Below are positions 41,449 to 51,176 of a stretch of 64,000 bases of DNA, in pieces; positions within the stretch are counted from its first letter, which is position 1, and each line of letters begins with the position of its first letter. Both the position numbers and the translations under genes were made by a program. Source of the DNA: Siphonodentalium dalli (lineage: Eukaryota > Mollusca > Scaphopoda > Gadilida > Siphonodentaliidae); contig CP136068.1 of the NCBI GenBank assembly GCA_032622095.1, forward strand, positions 111,055,546 through 111,119,545, in the 5' to 3' direction. Under the pieces are notes generated by a model, which had not been told where the DNA came from, did no database searches, and saw nothing but the letters and a program-made list of their open reading frames with translations.

Positions 41449-41653
41449 AAACCCGGCCTCATATTTTAGTAAGACACACATGTGTTATTGGCACGCGCAG
41501 TGACGTAATATCTCAGCGCAATGATGTCGATGTCAATTCCGGATTTATTATTCTGTTAGTGAGAATATTATTATGATATTTGATTTGTGTTAGGTAATTT
41601 CGTATTGACTGCGAGATAACAATGGATGATAATGGTAGTTGAACAATTTTGTC
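41449..41653 (-). repeat. Right arm of the inverted pair around the PX exons
   Basis: AAACCCGGCCTCATATTTTA to GTTGAACAATTTTGTCG; complement of 38893-39100. Just left (41433) is GTGACCCGCCATATCAAA, a terminus of the family at 46630 and 61032. Confidence 0.8.
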
Positions 41654-41820
41654 GTTCTTCTGCTGGTATAACGTGATGAAGGTGAATTTCAAGTAAAAAA
41701 ATTGTTCTGTGCATATACTTCCAAAAAATTTAGATACATGCATTGACAGTATATATGACTATAATTAAATATACAAATGTATACTGTAAACAGTACAAAA
41801 CTAATATTTTATGATATATT

Positions 41821-41981
41821 TAAGAAATTAATGTAGTGGGTATGTGTGTTATTGGAGGATAAGGCACTGTGGTCATTGGGGTACATTGTGTAAACAGCGA
41901 AGCGGTTTACATTAAAGTGCCCCCGACGACCACAGCGCTGTATCTCCTAATAATACACACACCCTCTACATTCATTTCTTA
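41821..41981. repeat. Long palindrome, 41-nt arms
   Basis: TAAGAAATTAATGTAGTGGG... pairs with ...CTCTACATTCATTTCTTA; the inner CACTGTGGTCATTGGGG pairs loosely with CCCCCGACGACCACAG. A partial copy lies at 55999-56055. Confidence 0.85.
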
Positions 41982-42443
41982 TAACGAACCAAAGCCGGAC
42001 GCTTTGGGTCGTATATAGACTATATCTGATTTTGTGACTTCACCAATTATTATCTAATACGACGCAGTTGTTTTGAATATCGCGAGCGCGTTTGTCGCAC
42101 AGTAGTTCGGTGGGCTTAAAGCATTAATGTCGTAATCCGAAAATCTTGTTACTGTGTCTTTCGATTACTGGTATTGCAAATGAGAATTATGAACGTTGAA
42201 TTACAATGTAAGTTCATTCGTAGCGTTAGTTCACCTTTTATTGAGGAAATAAGAAACAATAAATAACGACACTGTGCTGTACTGTGCGAATCGAAATAAC
42301 ATATTTAATAAGGAATTAATTGTTATCATAAGACTACAGTATATAGTACATACATGCATGTGATAATCCATAAATATACTATTTTCTGGAATCGAAAAGC
42401 CACAGCTACCCTCATATGAGTGGTTTTGCTTTGGTTCGTTAAT
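41980..42443. repeat. Region bounded by 14-bp inverted repeats
   Basis: TAACGAACCAAAGC (41982-41995) and GCTTTGGTTCGTTA (42428-42441). No ORF. Possibly a degraded TIR element next to the palindrome. Confidence 0.55.
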
Positions 42444-42445
42444 TA

Positions 42446-42877
42446 CACTAGCGTATAATTATGATCATATTATTTATATAGCTTTTTGATTATTTATTCC
42501 CGCAAAAAAGCTGAGTGTATTCTTATTTATTTTGGCCGATTTGAGACTAGCCCACACAGCTCATTAAGTCAGCTCGATATAGGATTTCCAAATGCTTGGC
42601 TACGATAACATGATCAATATAAATAACTGGCTTCAGATACAATTCGGCTGAACTTTGAAAAGCACGCCTAATTATTCTGCTCACTGCTGTTAGTGATTAG
42701 TTCAGATTAGGTCAACAGTTTGTAGCTTCCTGTTCGAGTTATACTCTTGAGATTTCTGCATTATTGGGATGTAAACCGGGTGACCCAATTGGCAGTTGAC
42801 CAATCACCAAACAGGATTTAGTGTAACACAGACAGGCTATATAAATACTTACCCATAAACAATGCTGAATTATGATT
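42446..42877. other. Intronic DNA, nothing recognised
   Basis: AT-rich intron sequence without supported features. Confidence 0.4.
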
Positions 42878-43999
42878 TTTATACCCCCCGCAACGAAGTT
42901 AGGGGGGGTATACTGGAGTCAGCTCATCCATCCGTCGTCCGTCCGTCCGTGGACACAAATTTGTCCGGAGTTTTTGTCAGTCGTTTTTTGATAAATTTCC
43001 ATGAAACTTGGCACAGGCATCAACCACAATGGGAACCTGTTCACCTGTGATTATGACGTCTGTCAGACCTTTTTTTGGTGGAGTTATCCCCCCTTTTTCG
43101 ACTTAGAAATTTTTCACAACATGTATAATTTTGTCCGAGCTTTTATTCCTGCATTTATAGGTCAATTTTTTTAAATTTTGGTACAGATATTTAGTACCAT
43201 GGGAACCTGTGCACCTGCGATTATGACGTCTGTCCGACATTTTTTGGTCGAGTTATCCCCTTTTTTCGAGTTAGAAATTTTTTTGCAACATGCCTAATTT
43301 TGTCCGAGCTTTTATTCCTACATTTTTATTTCAATGTTTTTTAATTTTGGCACTGATATTTAGTACCATGGGAACCTGTGCACCTACGATTATGATGTCT
43401 GTCGGACTTTTTTTGGTGGAGTTATCCCCCCTTTTTTGACTTAGAAAATTTTCACAACATGTATATTTTTGTCCGAGCTTTTATTCCTGCATTTATAGGT
43501 CAATTTTTTTTTAACTTGGTACAGATATTTAGTACCATGGGAACCTGTGCACCTGCGATTATGACGTCTGTCCGACATTTTTTGGTCGAGTTATCCCCTT
43601 TTTTCGACTTAGAAATTCTTTTGCAACATGCCTAATTTTGTCCCAGCTTTTATTCCTACATTTTTATTTCAATGTTTTTTAATTTTGGCACTGATATTTA
43701 GTACCATGGGAACCTGTGCACCTACGATTATGATGTCTGTCCGACTTTTTTTTGTGGAGTTATTCCCATTTTTCGACATAGAACATTTTTGCAACATGCA
43801 TAATTTTGTCCGAGCTTTTATTCCTACATTTTTCGGTCAATAGGTTTAAGATTAGGGTTAGGGTTGTGCACCTGCAATGGGAACTGTTATTTTATTATTT
43901 TAACTAAATGTTTACTGACATGTGAAACATCTTAGTATTTTAAAAAACACGGGGGGGGGGGGGGTATCCTTAGTCCCATTGGGACAGTCACACCTCTAG
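42878..43999 (+). mobile_element. Microsatellite-core element with 169-bp tandem units
   Basis: Starts TTTATACCCCCCGCAACGAA with GGGGGGGTATACTGG, then (CCGT)n at 42935-42952, then five units with GTACCATGGGAACCTGTG at about 43031, 43201, 43370, 43539 and 43708. Ends with a G-run, the hairpin GTCCCATTGGGAC and CACACCTCTAG. Similar in plan to 61182-63396; a Helentron-type non-autonomous element is my best guess. Confidence 0.75.
43018..43850 (+). repeat. Five-unit tandem array, period about 169 bp
   Basis: Alternate units resemble each other more (GCGATTATGACGTCTGTCCG versus ACGATTATGATGTCTGT), giving a dimeric higher-order period of about 338 bp. Confidence 0.85.
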
Positions 44000-44185
44000 T
44001 TAAGTCTGGGTCAAATATATAGATAGAAAATAAGCTATTTTTACAAAATTTATATTTCTATATCACTGCATCATTGTATATTCACCAGCATATATATAAA
44101 AATCATCATTGATATATATTTTCCTTCTAAATTTCGCTGGGAAGAGAAACTCTTTATAAGTAAAACTTGATGTACTAAATTTCAG

Positions 44186-44296
44186 ACACTGATTGACAAA
44201 GACCTATGGGAAAAGAATTATGGTCTTGAGGAGCTTGTAACAAAATTTCTTGCCCCAGGTCTATGGGAGAAGCACAAGAGTGAACTAGCAAGAAAA
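44186..44296 (+). CDS. SNX13: SNX13 exon: after PX domain
   Basis: 111 nt, 37 codons, phase 0. It encodes TLIDKDLWEKNYGLEELVTK then FLAPGLWEKHKSELARK, the helical end of the PX region where vertebrate SNX13 has LLAPEMM...FARK. It is somewhat longer than vertebrate counterparts. Acceptor AAATTTCAG, donor GTAAGG. A MITE begins 9 nt after the exon. Confidence 0.9.
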
Positions 44297-44304
44297 GTAA
44301 GGAA

Positions 44305-44553
44305 TTAACCCTTCCAAGACTGGAGCTCCCTTAAATTTGGCGAAAACACTGTGCCAATGCATTCTCTTAAATATGCGAGCCTCACATATATAAGAGAATA
44401 CATTGGCCTAACAATATTTACATTGACCTTGCAAGCCAGTGCATTCTCTTAAATATGCGAGGCTCGCTATGGGAGTCTCGCATATATAAGAGCATGCACT
44501 GGCACAGGATCTTTAATGCTGCACCAGCGCAGCTCCCATCATGAAAGGGTTAA
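44305..44553. mobile_element. TTAA MITE, CCCTTCCAAGACTGGAGC ends, two hairpins
   Basis: TTAACCCTTCCAAGACTGGA to CTCCCATCATGAAAGGGTTAA (last 21 nt). Its TTAA starts 9 nt after a SNX13 exon, overlapping the extended donor region. Confidence 0.87.
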
Positions 44554-44748
44554 TATATCCCATTAATGTATATCACTACCAATTTTGTGTCATATGTTAG
44601 CCTCATTAAAAAGAATTCCTTTTTAAGGATTTAATAGTTTTTTTAATATTAAAAAAAATAAACAACATACAAATCGCTGAAAATAAATTTCATTCTATGC
44701 TTGGATTTCCTTCCCCATATCCAGCAGGGAGATTTTGTGGTACAGATG

Positions 44749-45002
44749 CAAGCCTTGAAATAGGGTGCCTGTCATTTGCAGAATCAGGTCCCCAGAGAGT
44801 GAATTTAGTGATGCTACCCCGCATAGCGGGCTAGCATCACCAAATTCACCCTCTGGGGACCTAATTCTGCTTACACCTCAGCAGAATGAGGTCCCCAGAG
44901 GGTGAATTTGGTGATGCTAGTCCGCTATGCGGGGTAGCATCACTAAATTCACCCTCTGGGGACCTCATTCTGCAAATGACAGACACCCTATTTCAAGGCT
45001 TG
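44749..45002. mobile_element. hAT-like MITE, CAAGCC family, two hairpins
   Basis: CAAGCCTTGAAATAGGGTG to TATTTCAAGGCTTG; exact target duplication TACAGATG (44741-44748, 45003-45010). Confidence 0.92.
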
Positions 45003-45046
45003 TACAGATGGACTTAACTTCAGTGAATGATTAGGATTAGTTTAGT

Positions 45047-45490
45047 CAAGCCTGCAAATAGCGTGTCTGTCATTTGCAGAATGAGGTCCCCAGAGGGTGA
45101 ATTTAGTGACGCTATCCCACATAGCAGGCTAGCATCACTAAATTCACCCTCTGGGGAACTCATTCTGCTTAGGCCGTCAACTGATATGGCAGACCTTGGA
45201 TCAGATTGAAGTTCCCCAGTTGAAGTTGGTGATGTTCACCCATTGGGCACCTCAATTATGAATTTTATCTTCTGCAAATTAGGGGATATAGAAACTTCCT
45301 AGAAGGGAAATATAACTAAAACAATGTTAATTTGAGACTATATGTATATCCCAGAAGATGAGGCCTAAGCAGAATGAGGTCTCCAGAGGGTGAATTTGGT
45401 GATGCTAGCCCGCTTTGCGGGATAGCATCACTAAATTCACCCTCTGTGGACCTCATTCTGCAAATGACAGACACGCTATTTGCAGGCTTG
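45047..45490. mobile_element. hAT-like MITE, CAAGCC family, long variant
   Basis: CAAGCCTGCAAATAGCGTG to TATTTGCAGGCTTG; exact duplication AGTTTAGT (45039-45046, 45491-45498). A spacer of about 190 bp separates the two hairpin modules. Confidence 0.92.
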
Positions 45491-45530
45491 AGTTTAGTTG
45501 ATATAAACCTTGTGCATCCTACTGTACAAA

Positions 45531-46107
45531 TTAACCCTTTCTATACTAAATGGATTCTACCATTCAGTTATGAAACTATAAATTGGAATTGTCGATTATT
45601 CATTTGGAGGGATGTTCAGGTAATAATAAAAACAGATGACAGACAGACAAAAAGCTATTACGGATGCAGACGGATTTTATATTCTTTGGTGGGAAATGTT
45701 CAGATAATTATGTAGCTTACCTGTATAACGAGTGTTATGAAAGTTTTTTATTATGTAGTTCACAAATTATGTAGTTTTTTATTATGTAGTTTTTTATTAT
45801 GTAGTTCACAAAAGGTTCTCGGTCGTTCTCTATAATGTTATTGACGGCGAGTTAAGTGCTATACTCTCGTGGATGTTCGTTTGTATTGAAAGATGTTTGA
45901 AGGAAACAAATATATATTATCTAAAAATATACAACTTAGTTTCCAATCTTTACTTTAGTTCTCGGCGTGTTATCGATATACTCTCGTGTTATTCTATGTG
46001 AAGTGGTGATCAATCGAATGACCTATGGTCATTTGATGAACTTATAATCTGAATATTTTCAAAGGGATAACAACTCATCAATGAGTATTTAGTACAGAAA
46101 GGGTTAA
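45531..46107. mobile_element. TTAA hairpin MITE, CCCTTTCTGTA family, with AT-rich insert
   Basis: TTAACCCTTTCTATACTAAA to TTTAGTACAGAAAGGGTTAA. The hairpin is split by about 300 bp (45708-46010) containing repeated TTTTTTATTATGTAGTTCAC. Confidence 0.8.
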
Positions 46108-46406
46108 TTCAGCTTTTGTTCCGTGCCCTGAGAATGAATAACTGTTGATAAAGCTCGCTGATGTAATTCGATGAATATCTGTTGATAAAACCCCCTAATA
46201 TGTGTTTTTGGTTGCTGTGTTTAGTAACAATTTGTTTTTGTTTGTTAAAGAAACATACTTGTCAGACCTTATTGCATGCTATCGCCATATCCTGAGGATG
46301 AAAATAGGTTGATAGATACATGAAAAATACTTATGTATTGACTGTGTATGCCCTGAAAAGATATTTGTGGTGAGATGTACGAGGCTTGTGTATTATATTG
46401 ACATGT

Positions 46407-47535
46407 TAGTGTTGAAACAACATGAAACGAGTAGGGTTTTTTGTAGTCGACTAATCGACAGTCAAAAATCGAGTCAAAGTCGACTAATCGACAACCCCAT
46501 TCCTATGGAAAACATCCCTTTTACTATGTTGCTATTGAGCACTAAAAAAATGAGAAATTTGCCTGATGATAATGTCTTTTGATCTACCCAACATTGTCAA
46601 CAGATGTAGTAAGTTTCTACCTTTCAATAGGTCACCCGCCATATCAAATCCAGTCGTAAGTCGGGATTTTTTTTACCCTGTGCCAATGCATTCTCTTATA
46701 TATGCGAGTCGACCATAGGTCGCCTCGCATATATAAGAGAATACATTGGCCTAACAATTTTTTATCATTTTTTTTAAATAAATGTTTCTTACAATTTTTA
46801 GGACACAAAATAAAAAACATCCATTACCCTGCAGGGAGCCCCACACATATATAGAAGCATATAGAAGAATGTCGTCTGCTCATGTTTGTCTGGGGCTCTG
46901 TATGGGTGAAATTATTAAATTGTTAAAGAATACAAGTAATTCACTGTGAGATAACTGCTGTTAACAAGTTCCCATTTTTCGCGGTAGTTACATCAAGGCT
47001 CGGAAGAGGTGCTCTCTGAAACCGGTGCTACTAAATTTGTATCCATCCAATTAATACCCGGTGTTTGGTTTGCATTTGATTTTGTATAGGTTTCTCATTT
47101 AACGTTGTATTACGATACATTCATCATACTCTATCCGGACACATTAGTCCATACCCATAGTCTCATACTGAATTAATTCCACACTGCATCCATAATATGT
47201 GCACGTGACGTGATACGACACAAATTGAAGGAACACCAAAGGCTTTCAAAGTGCGGTAGCCGGTACCATTATATTTTATCTGCCATCGCACAACGATGTA
47301 TATTTATTAGCCACATTGTTAATTTCATAACTGTTGTTTGTGTAAGTAATTCTACTAAATAGGGCGGCTTTTGTTTTAACTTTTAACACTGTTGTTGGTA
47401 TATTGTATTGTACCACTGTTCTGTTAAAACATAGTTTGTGCTCAATTTAATGCAACTAATCAACTGGGGATTCTGGAGTCGACTTTTGGTGAACAATTCG
47501 TCGACGTCGACTAATCAACAAATCGCTTCAACACT
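46407..47535. mobile_element. hAT-like element, TAGTGTTGAA ends, itself interrupted
   Basis: TAGTGTTGAAAC and GCTTCAACACTA are inverted, and both ends carry AGTCGACTAATCGAC-type motifs. Flanks TGACATGT / TCACACGT could be a worn 8-bp duplication. Interrupted by the element at 46630. Confidence 0.7.
46630..46975. mobile_element. Truncated GTGACCCGCCATATC element with one 69-nt hairpin
   Basis: GTCACCCGCCATATCAAATC, ACCCTGTGCC hairpin, then ATCCATTACCCTGCAGGGAG. It lacks the right end seen in 61032-63714. Confidence 0.75.
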
Positions 47536-47871
47536 ATCACACGTAGGTCCATGGCATGTACTCTAGCAATGTACAAGCAAAGTATTGCTTGTGTATTGTG
47601 GATGTATTCGCGACTAGCCATAGGAATTATTGTCTGCTATGGCATGATTGTTTGATTGAATCGTCATTTGCTAACATTGTTAGATTGGCAATGAGATTAA
47701 CTGTTTGTATTGTTGAGTCATTTTCCGTAAAGGTGGCTCCATACCGTAGCTAGTTGTGGGGACAAACAATAAACTACGCATTATTTTTCACTTTTTGAAT
47801 TATGATTTATGGTATAGTAAATTATACCTTACATTTATATATAGTCAATGTAAATGCTCCTGCAATCTAAC

Positions 47872-48088
47872 TACAGTAATGCTCTAATTAATCGACTTCT
47901 TAACCACAGCAGAATTATGGGTAACTTTTCAGGATTTAGTCGGAAATATGGCTTGTTGCCATTCATCGGAAAGCTCTCGGGGAGAACTTTCCGATGAATG
48001 GCAACAAGCCATATTTCCGACTAAATCCTGAAAAGTTACCCATAATTCTGCTGTGGTTAAGAAGTTGATTACTTAGAGCATTACTGTA
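47872..48088. mobile_element. Mariner-like MITE, near-perfect 217-nt palindrome
   Basis: Arms of about 107 nt with roughly four mismatches by eye, from TACAGTAATGCTCTAA to TTAGAGCATTACTGTA, loop near 47982. Confidence 0.93.
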
Positions 48089-48536
48089 CATGGTCATGGC
48101 ATGCAGGCCTATCTGACAATGATTGTGTTATCAACTGATACAGATGATCGATCATCCAAAAACATGGTAGTGTCATGTTGTTACAAAAGACTTAACGAGA
48201 TTCACTTGTGTGTATCCCCTGAGTACACATGTATATAGTACACAAGCTCTGTTCATCTCACCGCTGAAGTGTAGAAATAATAGCCCTCCAAATTATACAG
48301 AGTGCTCTCTGTTAGACATTGAAGCATTTTTTATCCCCGCGACATGCGGAGGGTGGGTGGTTAATTAAACCGAGGCCCATCATAACTTTACGTTTATTGT
48401 ATGCTGCTTTAATTGCTGTATCCAGTTATATGTATTTCCAAAAACCTAGGTTATTTTCTCTTGTTTTAGTTTCATCCAATCTTCTTTCTTTTTGCTCCTG
48501 TCAGATGGTACTTTCTAATAGTTATCTAATTATCTA

Positions 48537-48852
48537 TTAAAGACATATTATGTACTTGTTCGGGTGCGTGAAACTGATAAGTTAGTATTAGGGAGCTATG
48601 CCAACTTAATCTGAAGCAAATCGACAGTACCACTCCATAGAAAACATCGTTTGAACAATGCTCAATTGTAAATATTTACTACTTGATTCGGGACGCATCT
48701 ATCGGTGATAAACTAACGAAAACTATTTCGCCAACAAGAGTAACTGCATCTAATTAATATACAAGAATGGCTGTATGTGTCATCTATTTGGATATACTAT
48801 TTAAACAAATTACTACTTTGAACAAGATTATTCCCTAATTCACATCACTTTA
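48537..48852. mobile_element. MITE, AGACATATTATG family
   Basis: TTAAAGACATATTATGTACT to AATTCACATCACTTTAA; homologous to 22241-22615. Confidence 0.78.
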
Positions 48853-48962
48853 AGAAGATGAGAACTGATTATATATATGCAGCCACCCAATGGAGATTGC
48901 TATTTAGTTAGTGATACTGGGACTCTATTTAAAAAAAATTCTTGGAATTTATGATTTGCACA

Positions 48963-49083
48963 CAAGCCTTGAAATAGTGTTCCTGTCATTTGCAGAATGA
49001 GGTCCCCAGAGGGGGTAGCATCACTAAATTCACCTTCTGGGAACCTCATTCTGCAAATGACAGACACGCTATTTCAAGGCTTG
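48963..49083. mobile_element. hAT-like MITE, CAAGCC family, single reduced module
   Basis: CAAGCCTTGAAATAGTGTTC to TATTTCAAGGCTTG; exact duplication TTTGCACA (48955-48962, 49084-49091). Only 121 bp long. Confidence 0.92.
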
Positions 49084-49229
49084 TTTGCACAGAACTTGAG
49101 TAGATTCTCGGTGATGTTATTTTAATTAAAAATTTCTTTTGCAGTTTTTTCATTGTCATATACCATATCATTAGCAATTCTGGGTAAACCCGACTCGAAT
49201 AGTTACGAAATACTGATTCTGGAGAAACT

Positions 49230-49507
49230 GCTGGTGTTTTCTATTACCACCAGAATTCATTACGTCAGTGTCATCCAATCACACCATTTATCAGAAAAAC
49301 AATGCAGCCATTCGGGTTATTGTCGGAAACCCAATACACCAGTAGATTTGCCACATGGCTAAAAATAGCACAAGTTTGATCAGTCTGATATACAGGCGAT
49401 ATCTGTCATTCATTCTATGTGTGCTCTGTGGCATCATACTGCATGATGGCCTGCATGATAACTTATTTATAGCGACACTGAGCTATTTGGTAATAGAAAA
49501 CACCAGC
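49230..49507. mobile_element. Possible small TIR element, 20-bp ends
   Basis: GCTGGTGTTTTCTATTACCA and TGGTAATAGAAAACACCAGC are exact inverted repeats 238 bp apart. No family recognised; no clear target duplication. Confidence 0.6.
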
Positions 49508-49835
49508 ATTTCCTTCAGACTAAGTATTGCGTAGCTATTTGAGTAGGGTTCACCAAGAACTGCATTATTAGGTGTATGGATCAGATACTTCTGGTTACAG
49601 TATAATAAAGAAATGCTATTTCATTAAGCCCCAATATTTTCAATTATTTCCAGTCATTGTTATTATAGAATCAATGGATATTTTGCAGAACAAAATAATC
49701 ACGTTGTAAAATAATGTATTCAGCATTCCAGACTTAAATTCATGACTGGAAACCAATGAGTTTATTCTAAATAAAACTGAAATACCTGCAGTAAAAAAAA
49801 CTTGGTTATATTCGGAAATATCTGATCTTGTTTTC

Positions 49836-50806
49836 TTAACCCTTTCAGTGCCAGGGGCCGATCTCATCGGCCCTAATTTACGGTCTGTAAAATCGGCCCT
49901 AAAATAAATTTAAAAAAATTTAGATTTGTTTTTTTTTGGGTTGAATTTTTTTTGGGTATGCTTAAAGGCACGCGAGGCCTTCATTGTCGAAAATATTCAT
50001 ATTTGTTCCAAACACCGTAAACAGAAAAACATTAAAACGCATACAGTTTCGTTCATATATACCATGACCATCGCGTAAACAGCATGTTATCATAAAGACC
50101 TACTATATTTTACCTAAGCAAAAGCCTGATTATGTTACAGAAGACAGCACAATGCTACTGGCTAATCACACACAAGTGGCATAAACGCTCTTTATTAGTT
50201 CCATATCAGGAATTCACCAACAAAGAACGCTCTTTATGTTTACCATCATAATATAAACAAACACCAGAAAAGTTACTTTTTATGCTCTTGTTTACATAAC
50301 AATAGTCAAACATATGACAATAACATACTGTTTATGCGATATTTCTTATTTGTATACGGACAAAGTCTGTCTACATTTTGATGTTCTTTCTGTTTGTGGC
50401 GGTTTTTGACGGCTGGAAATATTTTCACAGGATACCCACCGCTAAGGCCAACCGTACCTTTAAGCATGCTATAGCGAATTTAAAAACAAACTGGATAAAA
50501 CCTTAGGGGCATGTTATAACTCAAAACTATCACCAAGTATTCATAGTAATAATTTTGATGCCCATGAAAAACGTGAGATTCCCTGGCACTAAACCTACAA
50601 AATAAGTCTGTTAAAGAATATAAGAAAAAATTATTAAAATTGTAAAAAATTGTAAAAAATAATAACAAATGATGAAAAATTGTTAGGCCAATGCATTCTC
50701 TTATATATGCGAGGCGACCTATGGTCGACTCGCATATATAAGAGAATGCATTGGCACAGGGTATATGGGTTGATACAAAAATTGGACATGGCACTGAAAG
50801 GGTTAA
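49836..50806. mobile_element. TTAA MITE (CCCTTTCAGTGCCAGG ends) hosting a second MITE
   Basis: TTAACCCTTTCAGTGCCAGG to TGGCACTGAAAGGGTTAA. Right part: one 69-nt hairpin and GGGTATATGGGTTGATACAA. Interrupted by 49962-50463. Confidence 0.87.
49962..50463. mobile_element. Nested TTAA MITE, AGGCACGCGAGG / CCGTACCT ends
   Basis: TTAAAGGCACGCGAGGCC to GGCCAACCGTACCTTTAA. Its body (GCGGTGGGTAT, TAATAAAGAGCGTTTAT on the minus strand) is homologous to 1985-2345. Confidence 0.75.
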
Positions 50807-50896
50807 TTCATGATACACGAGAGTGTTTTAGTACCTGTGATGTGTTTTTTATTGAATGCGCTTTATATGTGCTTGATATTTTGCTATTTATGCTAG

Positions 50897-51007
50897 ATGG
50901 ACACTATCGTCAACCCATTGAAATCGTCTGTGAAAACTGTCGGCAATGCTGTGAAAAATGTTCCAGATGGCATTAAAGACATCTCAGGAAGTCTATTCAG
51001 TACAAAG
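50897..51007 (+). CDS. SNX13: SNX13 exon: PX to nexin-C linker
   Basis: 111 nt, 37 codons, phase 0. It encodes MDTIVNPLKSSVKTVGNAVK then NVPDGIKDISGSLFSTK, matching MDTFVNPLRNSMRNVSNAVK of vertebrate SNX13, a family-specific amphipathic segment. The initial ATG is internal. Acceptor TTATGCTAG, donor GTGAAC. Confidence 0.95.
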
Positions 51008-51036
51008 GTGAACTAACTTCTATTCTATGTAGCAGA

Positions 51037-51176
51037 TACATTAATGCCCTAAATAATTGACTCCTTAACCACAGAAGAATTATGGGTAATTTTTCAGGAT
51101 TTAGTCGGAAATATGGCAACAAGCCATTCATCGGAGACAACAAGCCATATTTCCGTCTTTTTAGGGCATTACTGTA
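51037..51176. mobile_element. Mariner-like MITE, partly deleted
   Basis: TACATTAATGCCCTAAATAA to TTAGGGCATTACTGTA; the right arm has lost about 60 nt. It starts 30 nt after the SNX13 exon. Confidence 0.78.

Larger units (their letters stand above)
46365..48268. mobile_element. Second copy of the inverted-end repeat, hosting nested elements
   Basis: GTGAGATGTACGAGGCTTGT at the left and CACAAGCTCTGTTCATCTCA at the right are inverted. The body matches 29105-30450. It contains the hAT element 46407-47535 and the palindrome 47872-48088. Confidence 0.7.
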
